A stretch of DNA of 64,000 nucleotides from Meghimatium bilineatum (GCA_034231615.1 CM067299.1:13941863-14005862), one strand, 5' to 3'; positions 44,830 through 55,689 are shown, numbered from the stretch's first letter. The notes: generated from the letters alone by a model not told the origin. Numbers and translations are program-made.

Positions 44830-45140
44830 TTTAACCATGTGGTTATACATTAACCATATGTGAGCACACTAAGAAGAAGTAATTATGTAATTATCACATT
44901 AACCATGTGGATGCATAAAGTAGTAATGAACAACTTAACAGTGTGGACATATAAAATAGTAATTAACCATATGGACACATAAAGTAGTAAGTAACACATT
45001 AACCATGTGGACACATAAAGTAGTAATTAACACATTAACCATGTGGACACATAAAGTAGTAATTAACACATTAACCATGTGGACACATAAAGTAGTAATT
45101 AACACATTAACCATGTGGATACATAAATTAGTAATTGCTG
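44830..45140. repeat. 36-bp minisatellite
   Basis: Regular 36-bp units (AACCATGTGGACACATAAAG then TAGTAATTAACACATT) occur at 45001, 45037, 45073 and 45109. Diverged or shortened units extend back to about 44833. Confidence 0.9.
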
Positions 45141-45509
45141 TAATTCTTGTGTACTGCTAATGCCAAATATTCTGTTTTCCCTGTTGATTGTTCTCTGTGG
45201 CAAATGGTTGGTGATGGAGTAGGCTGTGTTCTTATTATCTTGCTATATAGCATTGATCAACGGCCTAACAAATCACCATCATGAAACATCTTACAGAAAC
45301 ACTATCATTACTTTGTATGGTGCGTTGTTCTAACTTGTTAAATTGTGAAACATTATATAATTTAATTTTCAAAGCATCTAATTTTTTTATTGACAAGTTC
45401 TTTAAGATCATATTGAAGCCATATGGTTAATATCCTTACAGGAACCTTGACAAAATAATATAACACCCAGCTTTAGGCTATATCTTCAGTGTTTGGAAAG
45501 ACTGATCTT

Positions 45510-45675
45510 CTTCATCGTTCATTCTCAAACTCCCGCTGGATTTCTCTTGTAGCAGCACAATGTTCCTACTAGATTTCCAGTAGGATTTAGTCCAGAGAAT
45601 GATAATGTGTTGTGTCACTGTTTTATTTGCACCAATGGCCCAGCACATCTGTCTTCATCGGGAGACCTTGATCTG
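45510..45675 (-). mobile_element. SINE-A
   Basis: CGTTCATTCTCAAACTCCCG, CTGGATTTCTCTTGTAGCAG, TAGTCCAGAGAATGATAATG and GTTTTATTTGCACCAATGGC. It aligns with 33905-34075. Confidence 0.8.
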
Positions 45676-46079
45676 AAAAGTAAAGGTCTGCAAAGGTTGC
45701 ATCAATAATGTAATGATTACATTACCAAATTGACAGAAAAGGTGACACTGTAAGGGGAAAAGTCACGCTTTGAAGCTATTCAGCACATCTGAGAAACCCA
45801 AGGTTATGGGTCTACATTTAACTGCAAACATTTTTGCAGTTAGAATAATTCAGAAAACAGTGACACTATGGAATGTACATGGCATGCTCAAATAAAACCT
45901 GCCCATCCTGCATAACCTATGTAAGTACGCGAGGAGTGTAAAGGGTCACTGATATAATAAGTACATATCAATGAACAAATAGTCTTGTTGTATTTTCTTC
46001 TTATGCTTAGTGTCTTGTGCAAGTTATCCTGTTGACAACTTGGCTGATGTGATAACGGATCCGCCGAAATTTTACCAAT
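45676..46079. other. no gene seen
   Basis: I see no supported feature. The stretch may include the 5' end of the mariner element. Confidence 0.4.
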
Positions 46080-46954
46080 ATTTAATGATTCAGTTTCTTA
46101 CAGTGTCTTTTATAAGGAACAGTTCAAATTGATTATTTGGAAGAAACTGAAGTATCAGAAGGTGGGTTCCACGGTCATTAACTGAACACCATAATGAAGA
46201 ACCAGTTTGGTGGAGTGTGAACCATCTGCAGCATTACCATGCGGAGTCTGATGCATCTATGTCACGAATAGTGGCAGAGGATGAATTGTGGTATCACCAT
46301 TTTAAACCATGCAGCAAATCAGCCAGCAATGGAAAGATCTTGGATCACCAAAGAGCAAACAGTGAAAATACAAATTTCTACAGGAAATATTATGCTTACT
46401 GCCTTTTCTGACCAAGAGGGACTGTTGTTGGTGGACTTTAAAGAGCCTAGTGTGAACATCAATGCTATTGGCAACAGGAACACACTAGACAAGCTGCAAT
46501 ACAGAAGAAAAATCAAGAATGAATGATGTCATGCAACATCACTCTGTTGCACAACAATGTTCACCCTTATGTTGCAAAAGTCGTGCAGGAAGCATTGGCA
46601 CAGAAGTGAGGGGAAGTTCTACCACATCCAGTCTACAGTCCAGACCTATTGCTATGTAACTTTCATTTGTTTGGACCAGTGTTTCCCAATATGGGGTCCA
46701 CGCTTCACAGGGGACAATTTGTTGGGGGGGGGGGGGGGAGAACAGCAATTAGGTGGGACATTGTAGGGAAAAAGTTTGGGAAACACTTGTTTGGACCCTT
46801 AGAGAAAGCTCTGAAGAGACAAAGATTCCACTCTGATGAAGATCTTATGACGGCAGTGACCAAATGGTTGAATAAGCAATGTCTTTCTTCTCAGATAACA
46901 TTCACCATCTACCTAGATGCATGTTTGAATGTCTATTGTGACTTCTTTTGTTGA
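46080..46954 (+). pseudogene. mariner transposase, decayed and interrupted
   Basis: Pieces in three frames are WVPRSLTEHHNEEPVWWSVN, HLQHYHAESDASMSRIVAED, ELWYHHFKPCSK, then NIMLTAFSDQEGLLLVDFKE, LLHNNVHPYVAKVVQEALAQ, HLFGPLEKALKRQRFHSDED and MTAVTKWL. The first catalytic Asp survives (VAEDE). The second is Asn (HDN to HNN) and the third (SPDLxPxDY) is also Asn. A 112-bp MITE splits it at HLFGP. Confidence 0.85.
46677..46788. mobile_element. 112-bp hAT-like MITE inside mariner
   Basis: The termini CAGTGTTTCCCA and TGGGAAACACTT are inverted complements with one mismatch. An 8-bp direct repeat GTTTGGAC (46669-46676 and 46789-46796) flanks the insert. Removing it restores the mariner FHLFGPLEKAL reading. 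It contains a G-run at 46724-46738. Confidence 0.85.
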
Positions 46955-47214
46955 CTCCAGGTGCATGAATGTTCCCTAATAATTGCTTTACTTAAATATA
47001 ACACAACTGCTGATGGATATTTCGTAAGCTTGTAATATGCACATATTATATGGCGGCTTTCATTTGAACACGTCTTGTAAATGTGCCTATAAAATCGCTC
47101 CAACCAAAAAGTTAATGCAGTTGATTGCTCTATCCTTAATAGAATATCTAAAAAGTTTTATACGGGAAGTCCTTACAGATGGACACATTTAATATATTAA
47201 TCACTCAATTATAC

Positions 47215-47450
47215 AGGGTAGTAATTTTGCACATTAATCTTGGGGTAATCATTTTACACAATCATCATGAGGTAATAATTTCACACATTAATCTTGGCTG
47301 TAGTAATTTGACACATTAATCTTGGCTGTAGTAATTTCACACCTTAACCTTGGCGGTAGTAATTTAACACACAATCTTGACGGTAGTAATTTAATACACT
47401 GATCATGGGGTAACATGCAAGGGTAATTTAATACAGTAATCACTTGTATA
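47215..47450. repeat. ~28-bp minisatellite, about 8 diverged units
   Basis: Units of the form CACATTAATCTTGGCTGTAG, then TAATTTGA, vary in length. It shares the GTAGTAATTTAACACA core with the array at 44830. Confidence 0.8.
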
Positions 47451-47524
47451 ACACCATCAAGTGAAAGGTAAAGGGATGTCCCATAGCATCAACCTGTTGC
47501 TGGGGATGAATATAACTCTTCATG

Positions 47525-47785
47525 TACTGAGCCGCAGCAGCTATTAGTTAGGTTGACTAAATCCCTTCCTTGTGGTGTTTACGTTCCAAACTAATGCATC
47601 AGGTACCCATTTACAGCTGGGTTGATTTTAGGAGCTATTATGTCAGGCCAGAAATTAGACCTGGCTGTGTTTTTGGTTCCAGATCTGGTTTTGAGGCTGG
47701 CATGCTGTAACCCAGTGATAGTAATCAAGCTCACAATCAATGAGCTACCACGCTTCACAATGATGTGGATGGCAAAAAGAAAAAA
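47525..47785 (-). mobile_element. SINE-like repeat (family H)
   Basis: The reverse strand begins GGTAGCTCATTGATTGTGAG, then CACTGGGTTACAGCATGCC, and continues to CCCAGCTGTAAATGGGTACC, a block common in invertebrate SINEs. It is a single copy here, so the assignment rests on pattern. Confidence 0.5.
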
Positions 47786-48314
47786 ATAATGTAGATCACC
47801 CCTAAAAAACTATACAGAACAATCAACTGGGAATGTTTAATATTGGACATAAGCAATACACAAGAATTACAGTAACTTGCAACATGGTGCTCAACATAGA
47901 AAGAAATTACTACTGTGTGCTATCTTTGGCCAAAGAGGAAATCAAGAAAGAATACAAGATAAACAATAAAAATATTGATACTTTAATTAACTAAAATGCA
48001 GTCTAGTTTTTTGAACTATAAAACTTAATTCTTGTTTTTCATTTTTAATAAATGCCTATTGGTAAAACGTTTTACTGCAGTTTCGCCAATTATCATTAAT
48101 CACATAGACATATGCGATGTAGTAATTTAACTCCCTGAATCAACAGAAAGATCCACAGAACTCTACCAGATTGGATTGTTATAACAGAAGAATCATCAAT
48201 GTATAATGTGATTTATCTAATTCTTTCCCACAATTAGCTAGTTTGCTATAACAGAATAGGTAATAATCTTTGATGTGAGATGATTAGTTAAATTCTTTCA
48301 CAAATAAAACTGTA
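47786..48314. other. no gene seen
   Basis: At about 47850-47935 (ACACAAGAATTACAGTAACT ... AGAAATTACTACTGTG) the sequence resembles 4915-4985, so another dispersed repeat is likely. Confidence 0.45.
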
Positions 48315-48580
48315 GCTTCTTCTGTGTTTGTTCTCATACTCCTGAAGATAAGCAGGATGTAGTCCAGGAAACAGAGTGTGTTGTGTCATTGTCAGCTTAG
48401 TTAGGATATCTCCACCTTTTGGCCTGATATATCTGACTTCAGCAAGCTTCTGGGTCACTTTTATCCTCTATGTGGTGGATGTGACTTAACCGTCCAAAAA
48501 CCTCCATAGTCACTTATGACATGCTTGGCAGGCAACAGTGTTACTATTCTTAGTGCCCCAACAATACACAGCCATAACTA
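48315..48580 (-). mobile_element. SINE-B
   Basis: It contains CTTCTGTGTTTGTTCTCATA, AGCAGGATGTAGTCCAGGAA, CTGACTTCAGCAAGCTTCTG and CACTTATGACATGCTTGGCA, then CAGTGTTACTATTCTT. Confidence 0.75.
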
Positions 48581-48654
48581 TAGATTTATTCATACCCGTA
48601 CATATGTCTTACTATATATGTCTTACTACACCTGTTTGGTTAGATAAAGAGAGA

Positions 48655-48850
48655 CAACTGTTTAGAATTTAGAAAGACAATGGTGGGTGGTGAACAAAGA
48701 GCAGACCAAGAAGACGATGGGCTGACAACATTAAGGATAACATAAATACATCATTGATAAATGCAAGCCGCATGGCCCAAGATGGGAGAGAGGTTCATTA
48801 GGAAGACAACATTCTGGAGAGAATACGTCACATGACATTGACATGTGTCT
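48655..48850 (+). mobile_element. LINE 3' end fragment
   Basis: SRPRRRWADNIKDNINTSLI then NASRMAQDGREV is the GRPRRRW.D.I.......A...A.DR terminal segment of LINE polymerases. A stop follows soon after. Only about 200 bp remain. Confidence 0.75.
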
Positions 48851-49729
48851 GCAGTGTGAAAATTTTAGACAAAAATTATTTCATCCACAGTTAAATTTAT
48901 TAGTTTAGTTAATATGTTAATGAAATATACTTTAGTGTTTCAAACTTGTGCTATCATAGCCCCCTTTTACACCATTTCTGATTTCTCCTGGTAAAAATAT
49001 GTCTACTGTATAGGTCCTCCTTAAGTGTATTAGGTTCTGGCAATATATGTCAAAATAAAATTTAGAAAAGTTGTATATTAATGTTTCTATGTGTATGCTA
49101 TCAATTTCTCTATCATGTGTGGTTTAATGGAGGAGTTTATGTGACCAAGAACTAAATAAACTAAAAGTGTATCAATACTGAATATATCATTTGATAAAAT
49201 CAATAAAGTGAAGCTGAATAAGAAAAATATGTTTAAAAATGCAAAAAATTTTATGTAAAACATTTTTTGATCAAAAAATTGTTTACAAAATCATATACAT
49301 GTAGATCATCTGGAAAGATTTATGGATCCATCAAAAATCAATTCGCTTTACAGGGAAACAACTCTTATAATTGTGAACACAAAAATGTTTTTAAAAAACT
49401 ACACCATATTATAGATTGTTAGGAGAATGCTATGCATATTATTGACAATGAAAAAATTTAAATATGGAGAAATACTTTTAAACGATCAATGCTACCAATA
49501 GATGTATTTTGTTATTGAACATTCATCTGCTGTACATTTTAAAATCAAGATATGAGTATTGATGGTGGTGCATTGGTTCTCACATTTGTTTAGCTGATTG
49601 CTCTGTGTTCTTGCATGAAACTGTTTTTTTTTAATAACTGCTTCCATATCATAATTATCTATTTAAGTATTGCTTTTACCCTTCTGGGTAGAAGGTTTCT
49701 TACAACATTGCATAACACTTAGAGTTTAA
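48851..49729. other. no gene seen
   Basis: This is AT-rich DNA without recognised features. Confidence 0.4.
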
Positions 49730-50055
49730 CCCTTTAGCTGCTGCACTGTCCTTGTAACCAATACCAGCTATACAAAATATTTCCCCTGCGCTGACTCATT
49801 TTCTTGTCTTACAAAAATAAGAGCTTCCACTCTACCGACTTTTTTATTGACACTAGAAAATATGTACCACACAGTTGTGATGTTTAAAGCATACTGCCAC
49901 TTGGCAATTTCAGAGGTGAAATCAGACCTCTTCGTTTTATGTTGATGTTTACCGTTATTTTTTTATAAAATGAGAGGACAGGAAATTTTTTTAATGAGTT
50001 TCCTTGCCTTTAGCAGTAAGAGTAACAAGAAAACTTGTGCATAGCAGCTAGAGGG
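49730..50055. mobile_element. piggyBac-like MITE, 326 bp
   Basis: TTAA (49726-49729) then CCCTTTAGCTGCTGCAC, and on the right GTGCATAGCAGCTAGAGGG then TTAA (50056-50059). The terminal inverted repeat is about 13 bp with one mismatch. The start CCCTTTAGCTGC resembles the MITE at 15034. It is non-coding. Confidence 0.75.
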
Positions 50056-50840
50056 TTAATTCTTCTGGGTATGACATAAAGCGCTGGAGAAATCTGCCCA
50101 CTGCACATACAAATACAAGAGTTCTATTACTCATAACTCCTGAGGATTAAAACAAATTGTTGCTTGAGTTAAAATTTTATTTCCTCAGTAAATTCTGCTT
50201 CGTTTGTTTGTTTTAGTTGTTTGAGAACTCCAGGAATTGTGAGCAATTAGCTCTTACTTTCTATGTGCAGTAGTTTTTTCCAATCTTTCTTTCATACTCT
50301 GGAGACTTCATCTTTCGGCTTAGTGCAAGGCCTATTGAAGGAGCCTTCTACTTAGAGGGGGTCTATAATTGTATAGATGACATGCTACAAAACTTCCATA
50401 AGAGAGCCTCAATATAACGGCATGCCATCTACTAAGGTTCTATTGCATGGGTTGTTTGTCTAGTGGGCCATTGGTGAGACCCACAGATGCAATCGTATGC
50501 GTAATTCTGCTTCATATTATCATTCTTCATATAAACTGACATTTTTGTTTAAGAGATTGTAATTTTGTCCAAAGTCTTTCCTTATGTACATTATTTGATA
50601 TAGGTGTACATATTTAGTCATACTCATTGTTCAAGTGTGTCTTTAATTTGCATACTTGTAAAATTTCTAAGGGTCTTTTTTTCACAGTGTAACATTTTCA
50701 GCCATATTTAGTAGTGCAACTCTTACATTAATGATGCAACATTTTTTGACAGTTTTTGTATTCAAGCATTTCCTTACACTCTTTCCTTACACTGTAGATC
50801 ATTGAATTGTTAGTAGTATATATATATATATATATGATTC
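50056..50840. other. no gene seen
   Basis: There is a (TA)n tract at 50818-50835. Nothing else is supported. Confidence 0.4.
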
Positions 50841-50844
50841 AGAA

Positions 50845-50915
50845 AATAGTGATGGTTGGTTGGTTGCTGATGCAGTGGTCTATGGGCTCATTCCCTGTGA
50901 CCCAAAAATAGTGAT
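50845..50915 (-). mobile_element. LINE-G 3' terminus
   Basis: TTGGTTGGTTGCTGATGCAG, TGGTCTATGGGCTCATTCCC is the reverse complement of the end of the fragment at 30078-30375. Confidence 0.6.
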
Positions 50916-50929
50916 CAATCCATTGTTTT

Positions 50930-51110
50930 TAGCATTTTTTGGCTGTAGCAATTTTGTAGGCAATATAAATACATTCAGTAGGTTGCCATTTATTTATTGA
51001 AAGTCCGGATGCACAATTACCTGTGGTTTGGTTTGAACCTGGTACTTTTGCTGTCAAAGATACTCTCTGTACCTCTCCTAGCAGATCAGTGGTAGTCAAT
51101 CACTATTTGG
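50930..51110 (-). mobile_element. SINE-D, tail-less copy
   Basis: TTTGTAGGCAATATAAATAC, TTGCCATTTATTTATTGAAA and ATACTCTCTGTACCTCTCCT follow the SINE-D order. The LINE-like tail is missing. Confidence 0.7.
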
Positions 51111-51119
51111 TCGGTGGGT

Positions 51120-51400
51120 TTCTTCTTCTGCGTTCGTTCTTAAACTCCTGCAGATTAGCAGGATGTAGTCCGGAGAACGGAATGCGATGTGTCATGGTTT
51201 ACAGCATTGCTGCGATATCTGCGCCTTTCGGCCCGACACATCCAACTTCAGCATGGCTTTGGGTCAATAGCCCTATATGGGATGGGACAGCCAACTCCAT
51301 CCCATAACCTCCTTAGTCGCCTTTTACGACATGATGGAAGGTAAACAGTGTTACTATTCTTTGCTCCCCTTTCGGTCCCCTGCAACACACGGGCATCGGT
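51120..51400 (-). mobile_element. SINE-B, best-preserved copy
   Basis: From the GAA-tail side it reads TTCTTCTTCTGCGTTCGTTC, CTGCAGATTAGCAGGATGTA, GTCCGGAGAACGGAATGCGA, GCGCCTTTCGGCCCGACACA and TCCTTAGTCGCCTTTTACGA, then TTACTATTCTTTGCTCCCCT. It is about 280 bp with no coding capacity. At least seven copies are in this window. Confidence 0.85.
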
Positions 51401-52389
51401 GGGTTTAATTCAGGGTTAGTTGCCTGGAATCTTCTTCTCGTTTGCAGTTTAACATGTCTACACAGAAAGTGGTCACCTGGAATGATAAATAAAATGTTTG
51501 AAAAAGAATATTTTTTGGGTTTTTTTTAAAGTTCTACAAGTATATTGATACTGTTGTCACTTCCTACCAGACATGCTTATGTTTAAAAATGTTGATATAA
51601 AAACCCTTGACCATTTTCATATGCTCTTTGTTTGCCCGATCTTGTTAGTTCTGTCCATGCATGAATGTGTAAATGCAATCCATTTTGAGTTAACCAGATC
51701 CTATATTTTTACTTAGACAAATGTAGAACTAACAAATATAGGTTATGATCTGATATCTGGTCAATCTCAATGCAACCAATACCTTCCTCAGACACTTGTC
51801 CCTTGACAATTTCATAGGTTCTTTGTTTGCCCAGTCTACTTGTTAGTTGTGTGCATTTTTAAATGCAATCCATTTTTGCATTAACCAAATCTGAACGAGA
51901 GCAAGGAACAACTTTTCATTTAAAAACAAGTAACATTTCTCATATTCACTCCCGAGGCATATCGGGAGAATACAGTGTTAGGCATGTATGTTGAATTAAC
52001 CAACGGCATACCAAAGTAGAATGTGTGGTCAACATCATGCCCACTGCCTTAACTTTCCCAAAATATCTGGTACTCAGATGACCTAGGAGCCATTAGTGAT
52101 TTTAAAATATTTCAAGTTTATCTGAAAATTGGACCTTGGGATCATTTGGCTACAGTGCACTAACTAGTGAGTTTCAGTGACCCTGACATGCCATACATGT
52201 CATAAAATATGACTGGTTTTTCTATCCAATTCTGTAGGTAATCTAAACTATATACTGCATACAATTGATGCCCTAGTTAAAAAGGTGCAGATATTGCAGT
52301 TTGTTGTAACTTATCAGCACAGCTTAATCTTATAATAGCCTTAGATTTTAGCATATAAAATAAGTAGAGAAAATAAGTTGTTATACTAG
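51401..52389. repeat. no gene; ~190-bp direct duplication
   Basis: CCCTTGACCATTTTCATATG to TGCAATCCATTTTGAGTTAA (about 51605-51695) recurs as CCCTTGACAATTTCATAGGT to GCAATCCATTTTTGCATTAA (about 51792-51885). The remaining sequence is unassigned. Confidence 0.65.
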
Positions 52390-53020
52390 AGCAGCAAGTA
52401 CTCAATCAGTATCAACAGCAAATCAGAAAGAATCACCAGTTTTGAATATCTTGGTTCTCTTATCAACAGTAGCTGTTTGCTTTGAAGAAGTCAGAAGGAG
52501 GTTGACTATTGCGTCAAAGATGCTGATACAAATAAAAAACATGAATGACCTGCTGAAAAACATCAAAACTAACTTTCGTAAGAGTTTGCATATTCCCAGA
52601 GGCAATATATAGGTGTGAATCCTGGACAGATACTAACAAAGAAAAAATAAAATAGCAGCGTTTGAAACAAAATGTGACAAAAAATTAACAGAATACCATG
52701 GACCAAAAAGATTACCAATATAGCCATCCTGAGAAAAAAGAATGTAAAAGGAAACTGGCTAAACAGCATGGTTCTTCTCAGAAAACTACAATATTTTGGC
52801 CATATCAAATGGCATGAAAGCCTAGAGAAGACCATAATGGAGGGGACAATGCCAGAGAGTCGAACAAGAGGCAGACCAAGAAAAAGATGGACACAAGACA
52901 TCAAAGACCACCTAAGCATGACAGTAACAGAAGCAGGAAGACTGGCTCAAGATCAACAGAAGTTAAGAAAGGCTGTGATGACTGCTACATCCTGTTCAGG
53001 ATATGCTACCTGATGATATA
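52390..53020 (+). mobile_element. LINE-F 3' half
   Basis: FEEVRRRLTIASKMLIQIKN lies at about 52480. Then comes a YRCESWTDTNKEK.AAFETKC segment in other frames, and a frame from 52768: LQYFGHIKWHESLEKTIMEG, TMPESRTRGRPRKRWTQDIK, LSMTVTEAGRLAQDQQKLRK and AVMTATSCSGYAT, stop at 53011-53013. This is the complete C-terminal domain of a LINE polymerase. The RT itself is missing. Its 3' end TCCTGTTCAGGATATGCTAC matches the SINE-D tail. Confidence 0.85.
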
Positions 53021-53641
53021 CTAGAACAGATTAACATAGACATTGGCACATATTGACATTTTTTTCATCAACTTTGTTTTTATTTTCAAGACATGTATTA
53101 TGTTATTTGAATCCTTGATCATACAGCATTGAATTTGGCACTATAGTCCGTTCAGAATCGTTTGCCGAGATGTTAAATTATTTTTATCAAAAACGTATTG
53201 TTCATTTGGATTGATCATTTGAAGTTAGGTTTAGAATAATAATGTCGCTATAGAATTATTTTTTTATCAAAGAAATGTGATCCAGTATCAAAGATACCTT
53301 ATTTAACCTATATTAAAAAAAAGTTAATCTAAAGTATAAACAACCGCTGGATTATGTAGATGCTTACATCTCACATCTGATTATTAAATATAAAGGCATG
53401 ACCCTCACGGTAGAATGTGCACCGTTCTAAAAGTAGTTGTTTCCACTGTACATTTGTATAAAGCAATGTTACATATGGAAATTCCCGTTTAGCACCAAAT
53501 ATTATTTTTCCTGAACTTAGAATTATGTGAAATCAAAAACGGATATTGACTCGATTTCAAGTCACAAGTCAGAGGCACGTCTCAATATTTACAGAATGTA
53601 GGCGGCACTAAGCATATTACCTTCTGCAAGTCTATGTGAGA

Positions 53642-54914
53642 ATGAATCTGAAAGCGAAATATTTTACTGAGCATAACATTGCTATAAAGATTTATCAATA
53701 CTTCTGCAGAGAGCGTAAAAAGGGACATCTTTATTGTTCTTTATCAAATCCTGAGAAGAGAACAATGCATATTTTAGGTTTGTGTAAACGTTCATTTGAT
53801 CGAATAGTGGAAGCAAGCGGATATTTATTGCCAACAAATTCACGAAAGCAAGGAAGGAAAGAAAAGATAGACAGTTTCGATAAGGACCTAGTAAAAAGAG
53901 AAATATGTAGAATGTTTGATAAAAACGAAGAAGTGACACTTAGAAAGTTGAAGATTTGGCTGAAAACTAATAACGACATTGAAATATCAAAAACTTTATT
54001 ATAGAAAACTGTAAGAAATGCAGGCTTCACCTTTAGAAAGTATGCTGGTGGAAAAAACATTATTTGTGAAAAGCCACATCTGGTAGCTCTTAGAAGCAAG
54101 TATTTACGTGAAGGGAATGCGCGAGAATGGTTATGATATTGTGTATTTAGATGAAACTTGGATCAACGCTCATCATACAAATGAAAAGGAATGGCAGTTA
54201 GCAGATGGAAGTATTAAAAGATCAGTACCAAGTAGTAAAGGGCAACGTTTGATAGTTGCACATGCAGGTAGCAGACATAATGGGTTGTTGCAGAATGCTC
54301 ATCTAATTTTCACTTCAAAATCCATTGACAATAGAGACTACCACTCCGAAATGAATGGGCACATATTCGAAGACTGGATCGAAAAAAGTATTCTTCCAAT
54401 ATTAGATAGACCTTCTTGTCTGATAATGGACAATGCTTCATACCATAACGTAGTGAACGTAGAAGATAGAATCCCAACATCATCAAGTACAAAAGATGCA
54501 ATCAAAACGTGGCTCATAAAAGAACACATACCATTTACCGACAGGTACTTGAAACCCGAATTGCTGAACCTTGTAAAACAGACACAACGAACAAAGATAT
54601 TTAAAATAGACAAGTTAATTGAAGAACATGGTCATAGATGTTTGAGACTACCTCCATATCATGCACACTTAAATCCTATAGAGCTAATTTGGGCAAAAGT
54701 TAAAGGACACGTAGCATCTACAAATACAACTTTCAAATTATGTGATATTGAGACTCTTACAAATCAGGCTCTATCAAATATACATAAAGACTACTGGGTG
54801 AAATGTGAGGATCATGTGTTACGCCAAGAAGAGGAATATTGGAAAAAGGAAGGTTTGTTGTTTGTTCAGCCGAAAACAGTAATCGACCTATTTGACTCGT
54901 CTGATTATGAATGA
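53642..54914 (+). pseudogene. DD83E transposase (Sailor-like), one stop and one frameshift
   Basis: The N-terminal part (53642-54001) holds a helix-turn-helix-like region: NPEKRTMHILGLCKRSFDRI, then LKIWLKTNNDIEISKTLL. A TAG at 54002-54004 interrupts it, and the same frame continues (KTVRNAGFTFRKYAGGKNII) to about 54110. There a frame change leads into 54108-54914. The catalytic triad is intact: Asp in VYLDETWIN (codon at 54150), Asp in LIMDNASYHN, Glu in HLNPIELIWAKVK, with 83 residues between the second Asp and Glu by my count. The named Sailor group is DD82E, so assignment to it is close but needs a tree. The enzyme would have cut at the inverted repeats. Confidence 0.88.
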
Positions 54915-55056
54915 TCATTACTCTGATTAAGTCTACACTAAAAAAAGTTTGATTTGCAAAATTTACAAGTTGATTTGTAAAACATTTCATTGCTCAATAC
55001 CACCCAAGCAATTCAAAAAAATGTTATAAGCAAACCATCAACCATTACTTATAAAA

Positions 55057-55236
55057 ATTAGCCCGCTTGATTCAATACAGAAGTTCAGATATCTTGGATC
55101 AACTATTACAGACAAAATTTCCTTACATGAAGAAATATATGTACTTATTTCAAAGGCAGCGACAACATTTGTGAAACTCACACCAAGAGCATGGAACAAT
55201 ATCAAATTGACTCTACGAACAAAAGATATATTTTAA
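55057..55236 (+). mobile_element. LINE fragment nested in the Sailor-like element
   Basis: It encodes ISPLDSIQKFRYLGSTITDK, ISLHEEIYVLISKAATTFVK and LTPRAWNNIKLTLRTKDIF, then a stop. This is the standard post-RT segment (F.YLGS.I....S...EI..RI.KA...F.KL..R.W.N..L...TK). It is truncated on both sides. Confidence 0.8.
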
Positions 55237-55559
55237 ATTTTTTTTACACCTGCCACCATGTAAAATTTTGTGGACACGCCTATGGGTCATCATTGCACTA
55301 GATTACTGTAAAATATTTTGTTTATGGTCGAAATAATATTTACATGGGCAAACATCAAAAGAATTCGCCGCTTTCAAATAACCGTTACAGCTAGACATCA
55401 AGTAACACATATGTTTTCGCGACATGGACATTTTAACAACGTATGCCAAAATTCATGTGAAATCATCAAGAACTTTTTGAATTATAAATCATAACATCTC
55501 GGCAAACGATTCTGAACGGACTATAGTTCACCACACCTATTTGTGCTATATTGATGTTT

Positions 55560-55685
55560 ATTATTTTGTTCATCAGACCTCTTCATGTTATGTTGATTTT
55601 TCCCCTTTTGTTCATCAAACCTCTTCATGTTATGTTGATGTTTGCTACTTTGTTCATCAAACCTCTTCATGTTAAGCTGCTGTAT
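55560..55685. repeat. ~42-bp tandem repeat, 3 copies
   Basis: TTCATCAAACCTCTTCATGT then TATGTTGATG recurs at about 55569, 55610 and 55653. It begins about 35 bp outside the Sailor-like element. Confidence 0.85.
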
Positions 55686-55689
55686 ATAT

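Larger units (their letters stand above)
53144..55523 (+). mobile_element. Sailor-like Tc1/mariner-superfamily transposon, full length
   Basis: Perfect 32-bp terminal inverted repeats (53144-53175: TAGTCCGTTCAGAATCGTTT then GCCGAGATGTTA; complement 55492-55523) are flanked on both sides by TA (53142-53143, 55524-55525), the duplication of this superfamily. The 2380-bp element contains one transposase gene (broken) and, near its 3' side, a LINE fragment at 55057-55236. Perfect inverted repeats suggest fairly recent mobility, although the gene is dead. Confidence 0.9.

Noticed and set aside
52569-52919. 116-codon reverse frame at 52569-52919
   Set aside because: It is the antisense shadow of the LINE-F C-terminal domain.
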